From Methanogranum sp963676045 (GTDB lineage: Archaea > Thermoplasmatota > Thermoplasmata > Methanomassiliicoccales > Methanomethylophilaceae), in assembly GCA_963676045.1 (NCBI GenBank), contig OY780938.1, positions 1,178,001 through 1,242,000 of the forward strand: a stretch of DNA of 64,000 nt, written 5' to 3'. The first letter of the stretch is position 1, and every line of letters begins with the position of its first letter. Shown one piece after another: positions 17,470-26,612 of this stretch. A program made the translations under genes and the position numbers. The notes under the pieces were generated by a model. It was not told the origin of the DNA. It saw only the letters and a program-made list of their open reading frames with translations, and ran no database searches.

Positions 17470-18005
17470 TTGAGCTTGGCGTTGAGGGCCCCACAGACCG
17501 CACCCAATGCGGTGCAGGTCTCCAAGGAATACCTTCCATCAGTGATGTCCAGGTTGTACTTCGGTATGGATGCGGGCTCTTTAGGAACTCCGTGAGGTCC
17601 AATACCGAATACCAACAGTATGCTCTGCCCCCTGTCCACCATGTCCACGACCCGCGCCAAAGACAATTGCTTTTGTTTATCTGGCTTACTTGTGGTCAAT
17701 ATAGGCTCCCCCAACTGAGGCGGAAACCCTTTGGAAGGATACGGGAATCTCATGAACCTCCCCTGTTCTGCCAACTTTAGGAAATTGCCTCCGTCATCAC
17801 CGATGCTCGTTGTACCGGCTATCCACTGGGCTACCTCCAGAGGCGTATTGGTTTCCTCTGGTATTGGAAACCCGAACAGCACTAGATTCATATTGAAAGC
17901 AAGAGCTAGATCGCCCGCTCTGGCGATGACTCTTCTATGCGGTTCCCTGAATTTGTTCTGGTCATATGCATTATAAAGACCGATTGTAATCCTTCCTTTA
18001 CCCAT
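17463..18005 (-). CDS. DUF531 family protein
   Basis: 180 residues of the archaeal DUF531 family: GRITIGLYNAYDQNKFREPH, RVIARAGDLALAFNMNLVLF and VDRGQSILLVFGIGPHGVP. The last segment resembles the SAM-binding loop of SPOUT (knotted) RNA methyltransferases, and the family is often taken to be SPOUT-related; function unproven. ATG 18005 starts 4 bp after the stop of a 51-codon gene, so the longer frame reaching 18065 would wrongly overlap that gene. Confidence 0.88.
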   Translation of the reverse strand: MGKGRITIGLYNAYDQNKFREPHRRVIARAGDLALAFNMNLVLFGFPIPEETNTPLEVAQWIAGTTSIGDDGGNFLKLAEQGRFMRFPYPSKGFPPQLGEPILTTSKPDKQKQLSLARVVDMVDRGQSILLVFGIGPHGVPKEPASIPKYNLDITDGRYSLETCTALGAVCGALNAKLNQ

Positions 18006-18009
18006 TTGA

Positions 18010-18165
18010 TCACAACTTTCTTCTGCCGACGATAGCATGAGCATCGCCATCCAGAAATATATCATACTCAGGATTTTCCGCCTGCAGACGCTTAATCTCG
18101 ATAAGGACCTCTGAAAGAGTCATTTTACAGGTCTTTATATCGATGAAAACTCTGTCGGCTTCCAA
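18010..18165 (-). CDS. Small conserved-looking protein (51 aa) upstream of DUF531
   Basis: Begins at TTG 18165, preceded by GAGGG six bases upstream, and ends 4 bp before the DUF531 ATG. The product starts LEADRVFIDIKTCKMTLSEV and ends DGDAHAIVGRRKL: a beta strand, an amphipathic helix rich in E/K and a closing strand, as in a compact folded protein. The tight operon spacing, ribosome binding site and codon choice support it as a real gene. Family not recognised. Confidence 0.7.
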   Translation of the reverse strand: MEADRVFIDIKTCKMTLSEVLIEIKRLQAENPEYDIFLDGDAHAIVGRRKL

Positions 18166-18209
18166 TTCAATCCCTCATATATCACTCCAATAGAAGAATA
18201 AAAAGATGG

Positions 18210-18282
18210 TGCCGTGAGCCGGGCTCGAACCAGCGACTTCGTGATCTTCAGTCACGCACTCTCCCAACTGAGTTACCACGGC
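18210..18282 (-). tRNA. tRNA-Phe (GAA)
   Basis: Reverse-strand cloverleaf with acceptor GCCGTGG/TCACGGC, anticodon loop CTGAAGA giving GAA, T loop TTCGAGC and discriminator A. CCA is encoded at 18207-18209. Confidence 0.95.
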
Positions 18283-18328
18283 GTATTTCCCCCATAGTTT
18301 GATTTACTTTATAAAGTTTCTTAAAAGA

Positions 18329-18616
18329 TCATTTCCCAGGCATCTTACCTTTTGGTGTTATTGTGTCATCCGATGCGTTTTTTTCTATACCTGGCCTTTT
18401 CAATCTGAAACATTCGACGGTACTGTTCCTATCCAATAGTTCCAGATACTTCCTACGGGTAACGAAGATCATCACCAAAGATACGAAGAAGCATAATGAA
18501 CATGCGATGAACAGAATCCTAACATGATCTTCTGTGAATATCGACGCCATTATGGACAGCAGGAGGGCCATCATGATGATAATCATAAGGCCCCTCCATG
18601 CTGTCTTCGACCTCAT
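18329..18616 (-). CDS. Small two-helix membrane protein downstream of gyrA
   Basis: 95 residues with two hydrophobic helices (GLMIIIMMALLLSIMASIF at about 9-27, and ILFIACSLCFFVSLVMIFV at about 34-52) and a basic cytoplasmic-type tail. Its ATG overlaps the gyrA stop (ATGA), so it is the third gene of the gyrBA operon. No family recognised; a link to topology control is not evident. Confidence 0.72.
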   Translation of the reverse strand: MRSKTAWRGLMIIIMMALLLSIMASIFTEDHVRILFIACSLCFFVSLVMIFVTRRKYLELLDRNSTVECFRLKRPGIEKNASDDTITPKGKMPGK

Positions 18617-21075
18617 TCCGATGCCTCTGGCTCTTTAGGCACCGCCTCTTCGTCTTCTGAGACCAATGATTGTACTGCAGTGATCTTATCATCATTGCGC
18701 ATATCCATGAGCTTGACACCTTTTGCATTGCGGCCAGTCTCGCGGATCTCATTTACGAACATGCGTATGATCTTGCCCTGCTTGCTGGTCACCATCAACT
18801 GGTCATCCAGATTCACCCTTCTGACGCAGACCACATCTCCGTTCCTCTCATCAGTCTTTATTGTGATGACCCCTTTCGCACCACGGCGTGTCAACCGATA
18901 ATCATCTACCTCTGAGATCTTACCGAATCCGTTCTCACTGACAGATAGCAGCTTATCCCCTGCTTTGACCGCGGCCATTGAGACCACACTGTCGTCTTTG
19001 CTCAGTGTCATTCCTCTGACACCCATGGTATCTCTTCCGGTGGAACGCACGCCATCTTCATTGAAACGGCATGCGAATCCTTTCTTGGATGCGAGGATTA
19101 TCTGTTCCGTGCCGTCTGTTATCGCTGTTTCGACGACCTCGTCTCCATCCTCGAGCTTTATGGCCTTTATGCCTCTGCTCCTGACATTCCCATAGGCGCT
19201 CAGTGCTGTTTTCTTCATCAGACCTTTCTTGGTGCAGAAAACAAGATACTTATCGTCAGAGAACTCTTGTACGCATATCGTGTCCTCTACCTTCTCCCCT
19301 TCCTCGAGATCCGAAAGAAGATTGATTATTGGCTTTCCCTTGGACTGCCTACTTCCTTCTGGGATCTTGTATCCTTTCAACCAATGCAGACGCCCATGAT
19401 TGGTTATGAACATGAGATAATCATGAGAACATGTTATGAACATGCTCTTCACATGGTCCTCCTCCTTCGTCTGCATGCCGATGAGACCGACGCCTCCGCG
19501 TGCCTGCTGCCTGTATGTGCTCAATGGGATGCTCTTAACATAATTGTCAGCGGATATCGTGATCACTATGTCCTGTTTCTCGATCAAGTCCTCTTCGTCC
19601 ACATCGATTGCGTTCGCATTGATCTTCGTACGACGGGCATCGCCGTAGGATTGGAGCATGCCTTCCAGCTCACCCTTTATTATGCTGAGCACTCTGTTTT
19701 CATTGGAAAGGATGTCCTTCAGGTCGTTCATCAAGGTTATCAGATTCTGATACTCCTCCTTGAGCGCCCCTATCTCCAGTCCTGTCAACTTCTGTAGCCT
19801 CATGTCCAGGATTGCCTTTGCCTGATCCTGATCGATAGTCAGTAATATCTGCAGTCCTGCATTGGCCTCTTCTGCGGAATCAGATGCGCGGATCAGAGCG
19901 ATCGTCTCATCCAGCATGTTCAATGCCTTCATCAGGCCCTCCAAGATATGGTATCTTTTCTCCGCTTGGGATAGATCGTATTGCGTCCTGCGTACGACCA
20001 CATTCTTCCTGTGGGCGATGTAGTGGTTTATCAATTCCTTAATGCCGAGGAGGGTGGGCTTTCCATTGACCAATGCCAGATTTATGATTCCGTATGTCAC
20101 CTCCATCTGGGTCTTCTTGTATAGATTCTCAAGTACTACGTTCTCCAAGGCATCCTTGTGAAGCTCAATGACGATGCGCATACCCGATCTATCGGATTCA
20201 TCGCGCAGATCCGTTATGTTCTCGAGGGTCTTGTTCTTGACCTGGTCGGCTATGTTCTCTATGAGCATCGCCTTGTTGACCTGGTACGGTATCTCGTCGA
20301 CTATTATGCGGACCTTTCCGTTCGGCATGTCCTCGAAGTGAGTGTTTGCCCTTAGTTTGATCCTTCCTCTGCCTGTCTCATACGCCGATATTATCCCGCC
20401 ACGGCCGTATATCGTACCTCCTGTCGGGAAGTCGGGGCCTGGAACGAATTCCATTAGCTCCGCTGTGGTCACATCCGGATTATCGATCGTGTACTCGATC
20501 GCCTTGCATATCTCCGTTATATTGTGTGGGGGCATCTTTGTTGCCATTCCGACGGCGATACCATCTGAACCATTGACCAGAAGATTTGGCAGTTTTGCAG
20601 GCAATACCGACGGCTCTTTCAAGGAGCCATCGAAGTTGTCGACCATTTTGACTGTCTCTTTATCAAGGTCCTCCAATAGGTCGTTCGACATCTTGGACAG
20701 ACGTGCCTCGGTGTAACGCATGGCGGCCGCGCCGTCACCATCGACGGAACCGAAATTACCCTGACCATCGACAAGCATATACCTCAAAGAGAACGGCTGC
20801 GCCATCCTTACCATCGATTCGTATGCGGCGGAATCACCATGAGGGTGATATTTACCGAGTACCTCTCCCACCACGGTTGCAGATTTCTTATAGGGACGGT
20901 TGCTCTGAAGGCCCAGTTCCGACATCGCGAATAATATCTTCCTGTGGACCGGCTTCAATCCATCACGTACATCTGGCAATGCACGTCCCACGATAACACT
21001 CATCGAATAATCGATGTATGAACGCTGCATCTGCTGCTCTATTCCCTGCTGTATGATCCTCTTCTCTCCATCCAT
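18613..21075 (-). CDS. gyrA: DNA gyrase subunit A
   Basis: 820 residues. The breakage-reunion domain has the catalytic Tyr121 in AAAMRYTEARLS and the quinolone-region sequence HPHGDSAAYESMVRM with Ser82 and Glu86. The C-terminal half is the six-bladed DNA-wrapping pinwheel. Where bacterial GyrA has the gyrase box Q(R/K)RGG(R/K)G, this protein reads QARGGVG (524-530), keeping the core but losing two basic positions. The last about 20 residues are acidic. Gyrase adds negative supercoils; euryarchaeal copies came from bacteria. gyrB ends 4 bp upstream and its GTGTGA stop region can act as ribosome binding site. Confidence 0.96.
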   Translation of the reverse strand: MDGEKRIIQQGIEQQMQRSYIDYSMSVIVGRALPDVRDGLKPVHRKILFAMSELGLQSNRPYKKSATVVGEVLGKYHPHGDSAAYESMVRMAQPFSLRYMLVDGQGNFGSVDGDGAAAMRYTEARLSKMSNDLLEDLDKETVKMVDNFDGSLKEPSVLPAKLPNLLVNGSDGIAVGMATKMPPHNITEICKAIEYTIDNPDVTTAELMEFVPGPDFPTGGTIYGRGGIISAYETGRGRIKLRANTHFEDMPNGKVRIIVDEIPYQVNKAMLIENIADQVKNKTLENITDLRDESDRSGMRIVIELHKDALENVVLENLYKKTQMEVTYGIINLALVNGKPTLLGIKELINHYIAHRKNVVVRRTQYDLSQAEKRYHILEGLMKALNMLDETIALIRASDSAEEANAGLQILLTIDQDQAKAILDMRLQKLTGLEIGALKEEYQNLITLMNDLKDILSNENRVLSIIKGELEGMLQSYGDARRTKINANAIDVDEEDLIEKQDIVITISADNYVKSIPLSTYRQQARGGVGLIGMQTKEEDHVKSMFITCSHDYLMFITNHGRLHWLKGYKIPEGSRQSKGKPIINLLSDLEEGEKVEDTICVQEFSDDKYLVFCTKKGLMKKTALSAYGNVRSRGIKAIKLEDGDEVVETAITDGTEQIILASKKGFACRFNEDGVRSTGRDTMGVRGMTLSKDDSVVSMAAVKAGDKLLSVSENGFGKISEVDDYRLTRRGAKGVITIKTDERNGDVVCVRRVNLDDQLMVTSKQGKIIRMFVNEIRETGRNAKGVKLMDMRNDDKITAVQSLVSEDEEAVPKEPEASE

Positions 21076-21079
21076 AATA

Positions 21080-22990
21080 TCACACGTCCAGGTTTACTAC
21101 TTCATGCGCATGCTCGATGATGAATTCCCTTCTTGGTTCGACATCGTCGCCCATCAATATGGAGAACATCTGGTCTGCCAACATCGCATCCTCTATGTGT
21201 ACCTGTTTCATGACCCTGGTAGCAGGGTCCATGGTTGTCTCCCATAATTGCTGTGGATTCATCTCACCGAGACCCTTGTACCTGCTTATGTTGGCGCCGG
21301 GACCTATCTCCTCGATCGCCTTCTGCATCTCATCATCGGTGAATGCATAGATCTGCTTCTTTCCCTTGTGCACACGATACAGTGGTGGCATCGCTATGAA
21401 AAGATGCCCCTGTTCTATCAAAGGCCTCATCTGCCTGTAGAACAATGTCATGAGCAGGGTTCCTATATGTGCACCATCGACATCCGCATCGGTCATTATT
21501 ACGACGCTGTGATACCTTATCTTGCTTACGTCGAAATCTATCCCGATGCCGCCTCCGATGGCGATGACCAGATTCCTTATCTCCTCATGATCCAAAAGTT
21601 TGTCTGGACGGGCCTTCTCCACGTTCAGTATCTTTCCTCTTATAGGCAATATGGCCTGGAATGCACGATCCCTGCCCTGCTTTGCACTTCCGCCTGCAGA
21701 CTCTCCTTCCACAATATAAACTTCACATTTGGAAGGGTCCCTTTCTGAACAATCTGCGAGTTTTCCGGGAAGACTTGTGCTCTCCAAGAGCGATTTCCTT
21801 CTTGTCGCGTCTCTTGCCTTCCTTGCGGCCTCTCTGCCCTCAAATGCTGAAACGGCCTTTTTCATTATCACGCTGGCTACCGAGGGATTCTCCATAAGGT
21901 ATTCCGATAATTTGTCATTGATGAGTCCGGAGACCGCCCTTTGTGCCACACTGCTACCTAATTTAGACTTGGTCTGACTCTCGAACTGGGGATCTGGCAT
22001 TTTTATGCTTATTATCGCTGTCATCCCTTCGCGCACATCGGATCCATCGAGGGTTATATCCTTTAGGAAATTGTTCTGCTTACCATATTCGTTGAATGTC
22101 TTGGTGAGAGCGGTCCTGAATCCTGTCAGATGGGTACCTCCCTCCGTTGTGTTCTCTGAATTCACGAAGGAATCCACGGCCTCGTTATAACCATCTGTGT
22201 ATTGGAGCGCGATATCTATTATCACGCCCTCACGCTCCCCTGATATGGATATGGGGAATGGATGTATTGGGGTCTTCGATCTGTTCAAGAATTGCACGAA
22301 TTCCACGACTCCACCTTCATAGTGGTATGTCTCGCATCTTGGATTCTCTTGCCTCTTGTCCGTGAATGTTATCGTCGCCTCCTTGTTGAGGAATGCTTGA
22401 TTACGGAACCTGTTCTGCAATACCGCGAAATCGAAATCTGTCGTTTCAAACACGGTTTCATCTGGATAGAATGTTATCGTTGTACCGTGCTTTTCAGAAA
22501 GGCCTATCTCTTCCACCGGCCCCTCTGGAATACCGATATGGTATACCTGACGATATATCTTGCCTTTCTGCTCCACGATCGCCTCTAACTTCTTTGAAAG
22601 GGCATTTACGACGGAAACACCCACTCCGTGGAGTCCACCGGACACCTTGTATGTCTTGTGGTTGAACTTACCACCGGCATGAAGGTCTGTGAGACAGACC
22701 TCTATGCCGCTCTTTCCCTCTTTGTGATTGAAATCCGCAGGAATGCCTCTTCCATCATCCTTCACGGTCACGGACCCGTCCTCGTTGACGAATACTTCGA
22801 CCTTGGTCGCATATCCGGCCATTATCTCGTCGATACTGTTATCGACCACCTCGTAGACCAAATGGTGCAACCCTCTCGAATCGGTACTCCCGATGTACAT
22901 ACCAGGCCTTACCCTGACCGCTTCAAGACCTTTCAAAACTACCAAACTATCTGCATCATATACTTCTTGTTGATTTCCTTCCCCATCCAT
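21080..22990 (-). CDS. gyrB: DNA gyrase subunit B
   Basis: 636 residues: GHKL ATPase domain (YEVVDNSIDEIMAGYA, DDGRGIP, GGLHGVGVSVVNALS), transducer domain, then TOPRIM with VEGESAGGSAKQGRDR and the metal motif MTDADVDGAH, and the tail MLMDDVEPRR-type ending (ILMGDDVEPRREFI). At this length there is no extra insertion as in E. coli GyrB. GGGGTG precedes ATG 22990. First gene of the gyrB-gyrA-membrane protein operon, divergent from thiC. Confidence 0.97.
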   Translation of the reverse strand: MDGEGNQQEVYDADSLVVLKGLEAVRVRPGMYIGSTDSRGLHHLVYEVVDNSIDEIMAGYATKVEVFVNEDGSVTVKDDGRGIPADFNHKEGKSGIEVCLTDLHAGGKFNHKTYKVSGGLHGVGVSVVNALSKKLEAIVEQKGKIYRQVYHIGIPEGPVEEIGLSEKHGTTITFYPDETVFETTDFDFAVLQNRFRNQAFLNKEATITFTDKRQENPRCETYHYEGGVVEFVQFLNRSKTPIHPFPISISGEREGVIIDIALQYTDGYNEAVDSFVNSENTTEGGTHLTGFRTALTKTFNEYGKQNNFLKDITLDGSDVREGMTAIISIKMPDPQFESQTKSKLGSSVAQRAVSGLINDKLSEYLMENPSVASVIMKKAVSAFEGREAARKARDATRRKSLLESTSLPGKLADCSERDPSKCEVYIVEGESAGGSAKQGRDRAFQAILPIRGKILNVEKARPDKLLDHEEIRNLVIAIGGGIGIDFDVSKIRYHSVVIMTDADVDGAHIGTLLMTLFYRQMRPLIEQGHLFIAMPPLYRVHKGKKQIYAFTDDEMQKAIEEIGPGANISRYKGLGEMNPQQLWETTMDPATRVMKQVHIEDAMLADQMFSILMGDDVEPRREFIIEHAHEVVNLDV

Positions 22991-23035
22991 GTAGATTTAC
23001 ACCCCTGACTTAATAAGGAACATATGATTTCCGAC

Positions 23036-23064
23036 TATAAATACGCGTGTATGCGCGTACGCAT
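23036..23064. promoter_or_regulatory. Shared TATA box and palindrome between gyrB and thiC
   Basis: TATAAATA (23036-23043) can serve as TATA box for thiC, and its complement TATTTATA for gyrB about 47 bp away. Immediately downstream on the thiC side ATGCG-CGTA-CGCAT (23051-23064) forms a small hairpin or operator within a run of CG/GT steps, between the TATA box and the expected start site. No TPP riboswitch fold was found in this 124 bp gap. Confidence 0.5.
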
Positions 23065-23114
23065 GTGAGACACTAAGTTGAAATAAACACTTACCAATCA
23101 CATGTCGATTTCAA

Positions 23115-24422
23115 ATGAGTACAATAATGGAAGAGGCACGCAGAGGTGTAACACCTCTTGTGAAAGAGATCGCAAAAAAAGAGAAAGTGAGTGAGGAATT
23201 CATAAGGAACGGTATCGCCTCTGGCCGCATCTGTGTACCTTGCAATCCGATACATGACCCGATACCTTCTGCTATCGGAAAGGGGACATCCATAAAGATA
23301 AATGTGAACCTCGGGACCTCGCGCGACATCGTAGACCTTGAAAGCGAGGTACGTAAACTCAAGATCGCTTTGAAATATGGTGCTGATGCCGTCATGGACC
23401 TTAGCACCGGCGGAGACATTGACAAAATACGTTCAAGGCTCCTGCGTGAGTGCCCGATAATGATGGGCTCTGTACCGATATATCAGACAGGACTCACCGC
23501 TGCAAGAAGGAATGCCGTCGTGGAAATGACAGAGGACGACATCTTCGGCGGTATCGAAAAACATGCAAAGGACGGAATGGATTTCATGACAGTCCATTGC
23601 GGAATAACGAAAGAAAGCGTACAATGGCTTAAAAGAAGCAACAGACACATGGACGTAGTATCGAGAGGCGGATCATTCTTGACCGCCTGGATACTCCATA
23701 ACGAAGAGGAGAATCCTCTTTTCAAGAATTTCGACTATCTTCTGGAAATGGCAAGAAAATATGAATTCACCTTGTCACTCGGAGATGGGTTCAGACCGGG
23801 TTGCATCGATGATGCCTCGGATCAGGCACAACTATCAGAACTTATGACACTGGGACATTTGGTCAAAAGGGCTAGGGAAGCGGGAGTCCAAAGCATGGTG
23901 GAGGGCCCTGGGCACGTACCTTTGGATCAAATACCCATGAACATGAAACTGGAGAAGAGCCTTTGCCATGATGCCCCATTCTATGTTCTCGGCCCGTTGG
24001 TGACTGACATAGCGCCAGGTTACGATCATATCGTAGGTGCCATCGGCGGAGCGATAGCCGCGCAGAATGGCGCTGATTTCCTTTGCTACCTCACACCCGC
24101 AGAACACCTGTCGTTGCCTGATGAGGATGATGTCAAAGAAGGAGTAATAGCCTCAAGGATAGCCGCGCACGTCGGTGACATCTGCAATGGAAAGAACAGA
24201 GAGCTTGACCTTGCTATGGCGAAGGCCAGAAAGAAATTGGATTGGGATGCGATGTTCGAAGTTTGCATAGATCCAGATAAGGCGAAAAAGTACAGGTCCC
24301 GCGGATGCACGGAAAAGAAAGACGGATGTTCCATGTGCGGCGATGTGTGCGCAGTCAAGATAGTGAGTCAATATCTTATCAAAGACGGAAATGTTCCAGA
24401 TATCAAAAATGATGAGTGCTGA
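23115..24422 (+). CDS. thiC: Phosphomethylpyrimidine synthase ThiC
   Basis: 435-residue radical-SAM enzyme that turns 5-aminoimidazole ribotide into the HMP phosphate moiety of thiamine. Landmarks: AVMDLSTGGDID, VPIYQTGLTAARR, DFMTVHCGI, SRGGSFLTAWILHN, SLGDGFRPGCIDDA, MVEGPGHVPLDQIP, and the C-terminal cluster motif CSMCGDVC (CX2CX4C). Length fits the shorter archaeal/anaerobe form. Single gene, probably transcribed from the TATA box at 23036. Confidence 0.96.
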   Translation: MSTIMEEARRGVTPLVKEIAKKEKVSEEFIRNGIASGRICVPCNPIHDPIPSAIGKGTSIKINVNLGTSRDIVDLESEVRKLKIALKYGADAVMDLSTGGDIDKIRSRLLRECPIMMGSVPIYQTGLTAARRNAVVEMTEDDIFGGIEKHAKDGMDFMTVHCGITKESVQWLKRSNRHMDVVSRGGSFLTAWILHNEEENPLFKNFDYLLEMARKYEFTLSLGDGFRPGCIDDASDQAQLSELMTLGHLVKRAREAGVQSMVEGPGHVPLDQIPMNMKLEKSLCHDAPFYVLGPLVTDIAPGYDHIVGAIGGAIAAQNGADFLCYLTPAEHLSLPDEDDVKEGVIASRIAAHVGDICNGKNRELDLAMAKARKKLDWDAMFEVCIDPDKAKKYRSRGCTEKKDGCSMCGDVCAVKIVSQYLIKDGNVPDIKNDEC

Positions 24423-24432
24423 TATCCGATGG

Positions 24433-24504
24433 AGCCACTGGAGGGGATCGAACCCCCGGCCTACAGTTTACGAAACTGCCGCTCTACCTCTGAGCCACAG
24501 TGGC
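24433..24504 (-). tRNA. tRNA-Thr (CGT)
   Basis: Acceptor GCCACTG/CAGTGGC with discriminator T, anticodon stem GCAGT/ACTGT around loop TTCGTAA, so anticodon CGT. T loop TTCGATC. CCA is encoded at 24430-24432. Convergent with thiC 11 bp away. Confidence 0.94.
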
Positions 24505-24543
24505 ATTGGACCTGACTATCCCCATTAAGGATAAAAAGTTTGC

Positions 24544-25353
24544 TTATGGGCGATAGGTTGGGAACATATCGCGGAATACCACTGCATCCTTTTCTATCAA
24601 TGGAGATTCACAGATGAAGGTGCAGTCCTGTTTTGAACCATCTAAAACATCCGCTAGAATGCTAAGATCTGGGTCCTTCGTTTCCAAAGGCAAATGGGAT
24701 ATCTCCCCCCTTTCTCCGTATTTTATACAGCTTATGTGGAAATGTGCTATCTTACCGCATAAGGCAAAATGGGCATCCACGAGGTCTTGCATATCCTTCC
24801 TGGTCTTCAGACATCCTACTCCTCTTGCATGGACATGCGCGACATCCAACACAGGCCTTACCCCATCGACCGAATCCATGACCTTCGATATCTCTTCCAA
24901 AGTACCGAATTGCCCCTTCTTCCCCATTGTCTCGACTCCGAGAATGACGTCCTTGATGCCTTCATCATCCATCATATCCTTGCACTTGGAAAGACCTGCT
25001 ATAACTGCGGGCAAAGCTGTGTTTGGCGATTTGCCATATGATGCCGCATGTATCACTATTATGTATGCTCCGAGATTGTGTGCCGCGTGAACGGTATCCA
25101 TTACCCAGCCGATGCTTTTTTCCCTTGTCTCGTCTATTTCCGAATTGAAGCTTATAAAATATGGTGCATGACAACTAAGTCTGATATCCAGATCACGGGC
25201 GACTTTACCTACGACCTTTGCTCTGTCCTCGGATATCCTCGCACCGCGTACGAACTCGACCTCCAAGGCATTCAATCCGATTTCCCTCGTGTATTTCAAA
25301 GAACCCTCGGGGGTCTTTCCTGCCGATGGGTATCCTGCGGGTCCGAATCTCAT
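24544..25353 (-). CDS. nfo: Endonuclease IV-like AP endonuclease (TIM barrel)
   Basis: 269 residues of the endonuclease IV/xylose-isomerase-like TIM barrel: MRFGPAGYPSAGK, LSCHAPYFISFNS, VIHAASYGKSP, LGVETMGKKGQFGTLEEI, VLDVAHVHARG and FICESPLIEKDAVV carry the His/Glu/Asp metal ligands. Probably cleaves DNA at abasic sites. It is divergent from an OGG-type glycosylase 38 bp away, which makes the product it would act on. Sugar-phosphate isomerase activity is the alternative. Confidence 0.87.
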   Translation of the reverse strand: MRFGPAGYPSAGKTPEGSLKYTREIGLNALEVEFVRGARISEDRAKVVGKVARDLDIRLSCHAPYFISFNSEIDETREKSIGWVMDTVHAAHNLGAYIIVIHAASYGKSPNTALPAVIAGLSKCKDMMDDEGIKDVILGVETMGKKGQFGTLEEISKVMDSVDGVRPVLDVAHVHARGVGCLKTRKDMQDLVDAHFALCGKIAHFHISCIKYGERGEISHLPLETKDPDLSILADVLDGSKQDCTFICESPLIEKDAVVFRDMFPTYRP

Positions 25354-25391
25354 GATAAGGTCAATGACATCAAATTATTTCATTCCTCGGA

Positions 25392-26225
25392 ATGAGTTTA
25401 TACTCGCTAAATGATGGACTTCCGATGCATGTAAAAATGGATGTATCGTTAGACCCAACGCTAGGATGCGGACAGGCGCATAGGTGGAGAAGGACCGATG
25501 ACGGATGGCAAGGTGTGATGGGAAAAAAGGTCATCACACTGAAGCAGACGGAAACAGGATTTGAATGCCTTGGAACATCCGATGTATCGAGCTTGCTCAA
25601 CTATTTTAGGAATGATGACGACTTCGACGAGATCGTCCAATACATATCCGATCGCGACGCATACATCGCAGACCTTTCTGATGCCTGTCCCGGGCTTCGC
25701 ATATTGAGACAGGACAGATGGGAATGCCTTGCCACCTATCTATTGGCAACCAATGTCAATGTCAAGAGGATAGCGAAGATGGTGGAATCCGTCTGCGATA
25801 CCTTCGGCGATGATCTTGGTCAAAGACATGCATTCCCTACGCCCAGGCAGATACTTGACAGGTCCGAGAAGGTTTGCGACTGCAGACTGGGATTCAGAGA
25901 GACGAGATTCATAAAACTTGCGAAGATGGTGGAAGATAACGAGATCGACCTGGATTCGATCGCAGATATGAACTATGGTGATTGCGTCAATGAATTGATG
26001 AGAATAGATGGCGTTGGTCCCAAAGTTGCTGATTGCGTTTCACTCTTCGCTTTCGACCATCTTGAGGCCTTCCCTGTGGATGCCAGAATATCCGATCGGA
26101 TGGAACGCCTGTACAACGTAAAAGGCAGCTATAAGGTGGTCTCGAATTACGGTCGCACGAAATTCGGAAAATACGCAGGATACGCGCAAGAATTCCTCTA
26201 TCACAGCGATTTCATATCCATATGA
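25392..26225 (+). CDS. ogg: 8-oxoguanine DNA glycosylase (OGG1-like, HhH-GPD)
   Basis: 277 residues. N-terminal OGG domain (VSLDPTLGCGQAHRWRR, with the damage-pocket GQ..RW motif), then the helix-hairpin-helix MRIDGVGPKVADCVSLFAFD with the catalytic Lys, and the GPD aspartate in AFPVDARISDRM. Removes 8-oxoguanine and nicks by beta-elimination. Size and motifs fit OGG1-type rather than OGG2/AGOG. Divergent from endonuclease IV; the two form a base-excision-repair pair. The 3' end overlaps the next gene by 25 bp. Confidence 0.92.
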   Translation: MSLYSLNDGLPMHVKMDVSLDPTLGCGQAHRWRRTDDGWQGVMGKKVITLKQTETGFECLGTSDVSSLLNYFRNDDDFDEIVQYISDRDAYIADLSDACPGLRILRQDRWECLATYLLATNVNVKRIAKMVESVCDTFGDDLGQRHAFPTPRQILDRSEKVCDCRLGFRETRFIKLAKMVEDNEIDLDSIADMNYGDCVNELMRIDGVGPKVADCVSLFAFDHLEAFPVDARISDRMERLYNVKGSYKVVSNYGRTKFGKYAGYAQEFLYHSDFISI

Positions 26226-26602
26226 AGGGTGTGATCGCCCCAAGCACATTTTGGTGCAGGCGTCCCTGTGTTATCGGTGTATATCTGGGCCAATAATCCT
26301 ATGGCCTTTATCGCAGTGCATATCCTGCACATCTCGATAGATATGTCTGATTTCTCCTCTGCCAATAACTTGGCCGAGACCTTTATCTCGTCCTCAAAAA
26401 GATTGTAATGTTCGCTGTTCTCTATAACCGAACTTCCGCCCCTCTTATTTTTTAGATATTGTGATATGGCCGCATCTGTGACGCCGAACATACTGGCCAC
26501 ACGCGACTGTTTGAAGCCGTATGTTTCCACCAATTCTCTTGCCAATTCCCTTCTTATGGTGGGGAGAACGTACCACACAACGATCTCGCAGGGCGTTTTC
26601 AT
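26201..26602 (-). CDS. HTH transcriptional regulator
   Basis: 133 residues from ATG 26602. An HTH at about 28-50 (FKQSRVASMFGVTDAAISQY, then LKNKRGG) is followed by a helical domain ending in CRICTAIKAIGLLAQIY and CAWGD, with cysteines that could bind metal. It resembles the archaeal predicted-regulator family COG2522. A perfect 7-3-7 palindrome lies just upstream (26613-26629), pointing to autoregulation. Follows the giant helicase gene on the same strand. Confidence 0.83.
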   Translation of the reverse strand: MKTPCEIVVWYVLPTIRRELARELVETYGFKQSRVASMFGVTDAAISQYLKNKRGGSSVIENSEHYNLFEDEIKVSAKLLAEEKSDISIEMCRICTAIKAIGLLAQIYTDNTGTPAPKCAWGDHTLHMDMKSL

Positions 26603-26612
26603 TGAATTTAAC

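Noticed and set aside
23051..23064. Alternating CG/GT run as a Z-DNA element
   Set aside because: The alternating tract is short and is adequately described as a small palindrome next to the TATA box.
22991..23114. TPP riboswitch upstream of thiC
   Set aside because: The 124 bp gap has no THI-box-like conserved segments; only a TATA box and a short hairpin are present.
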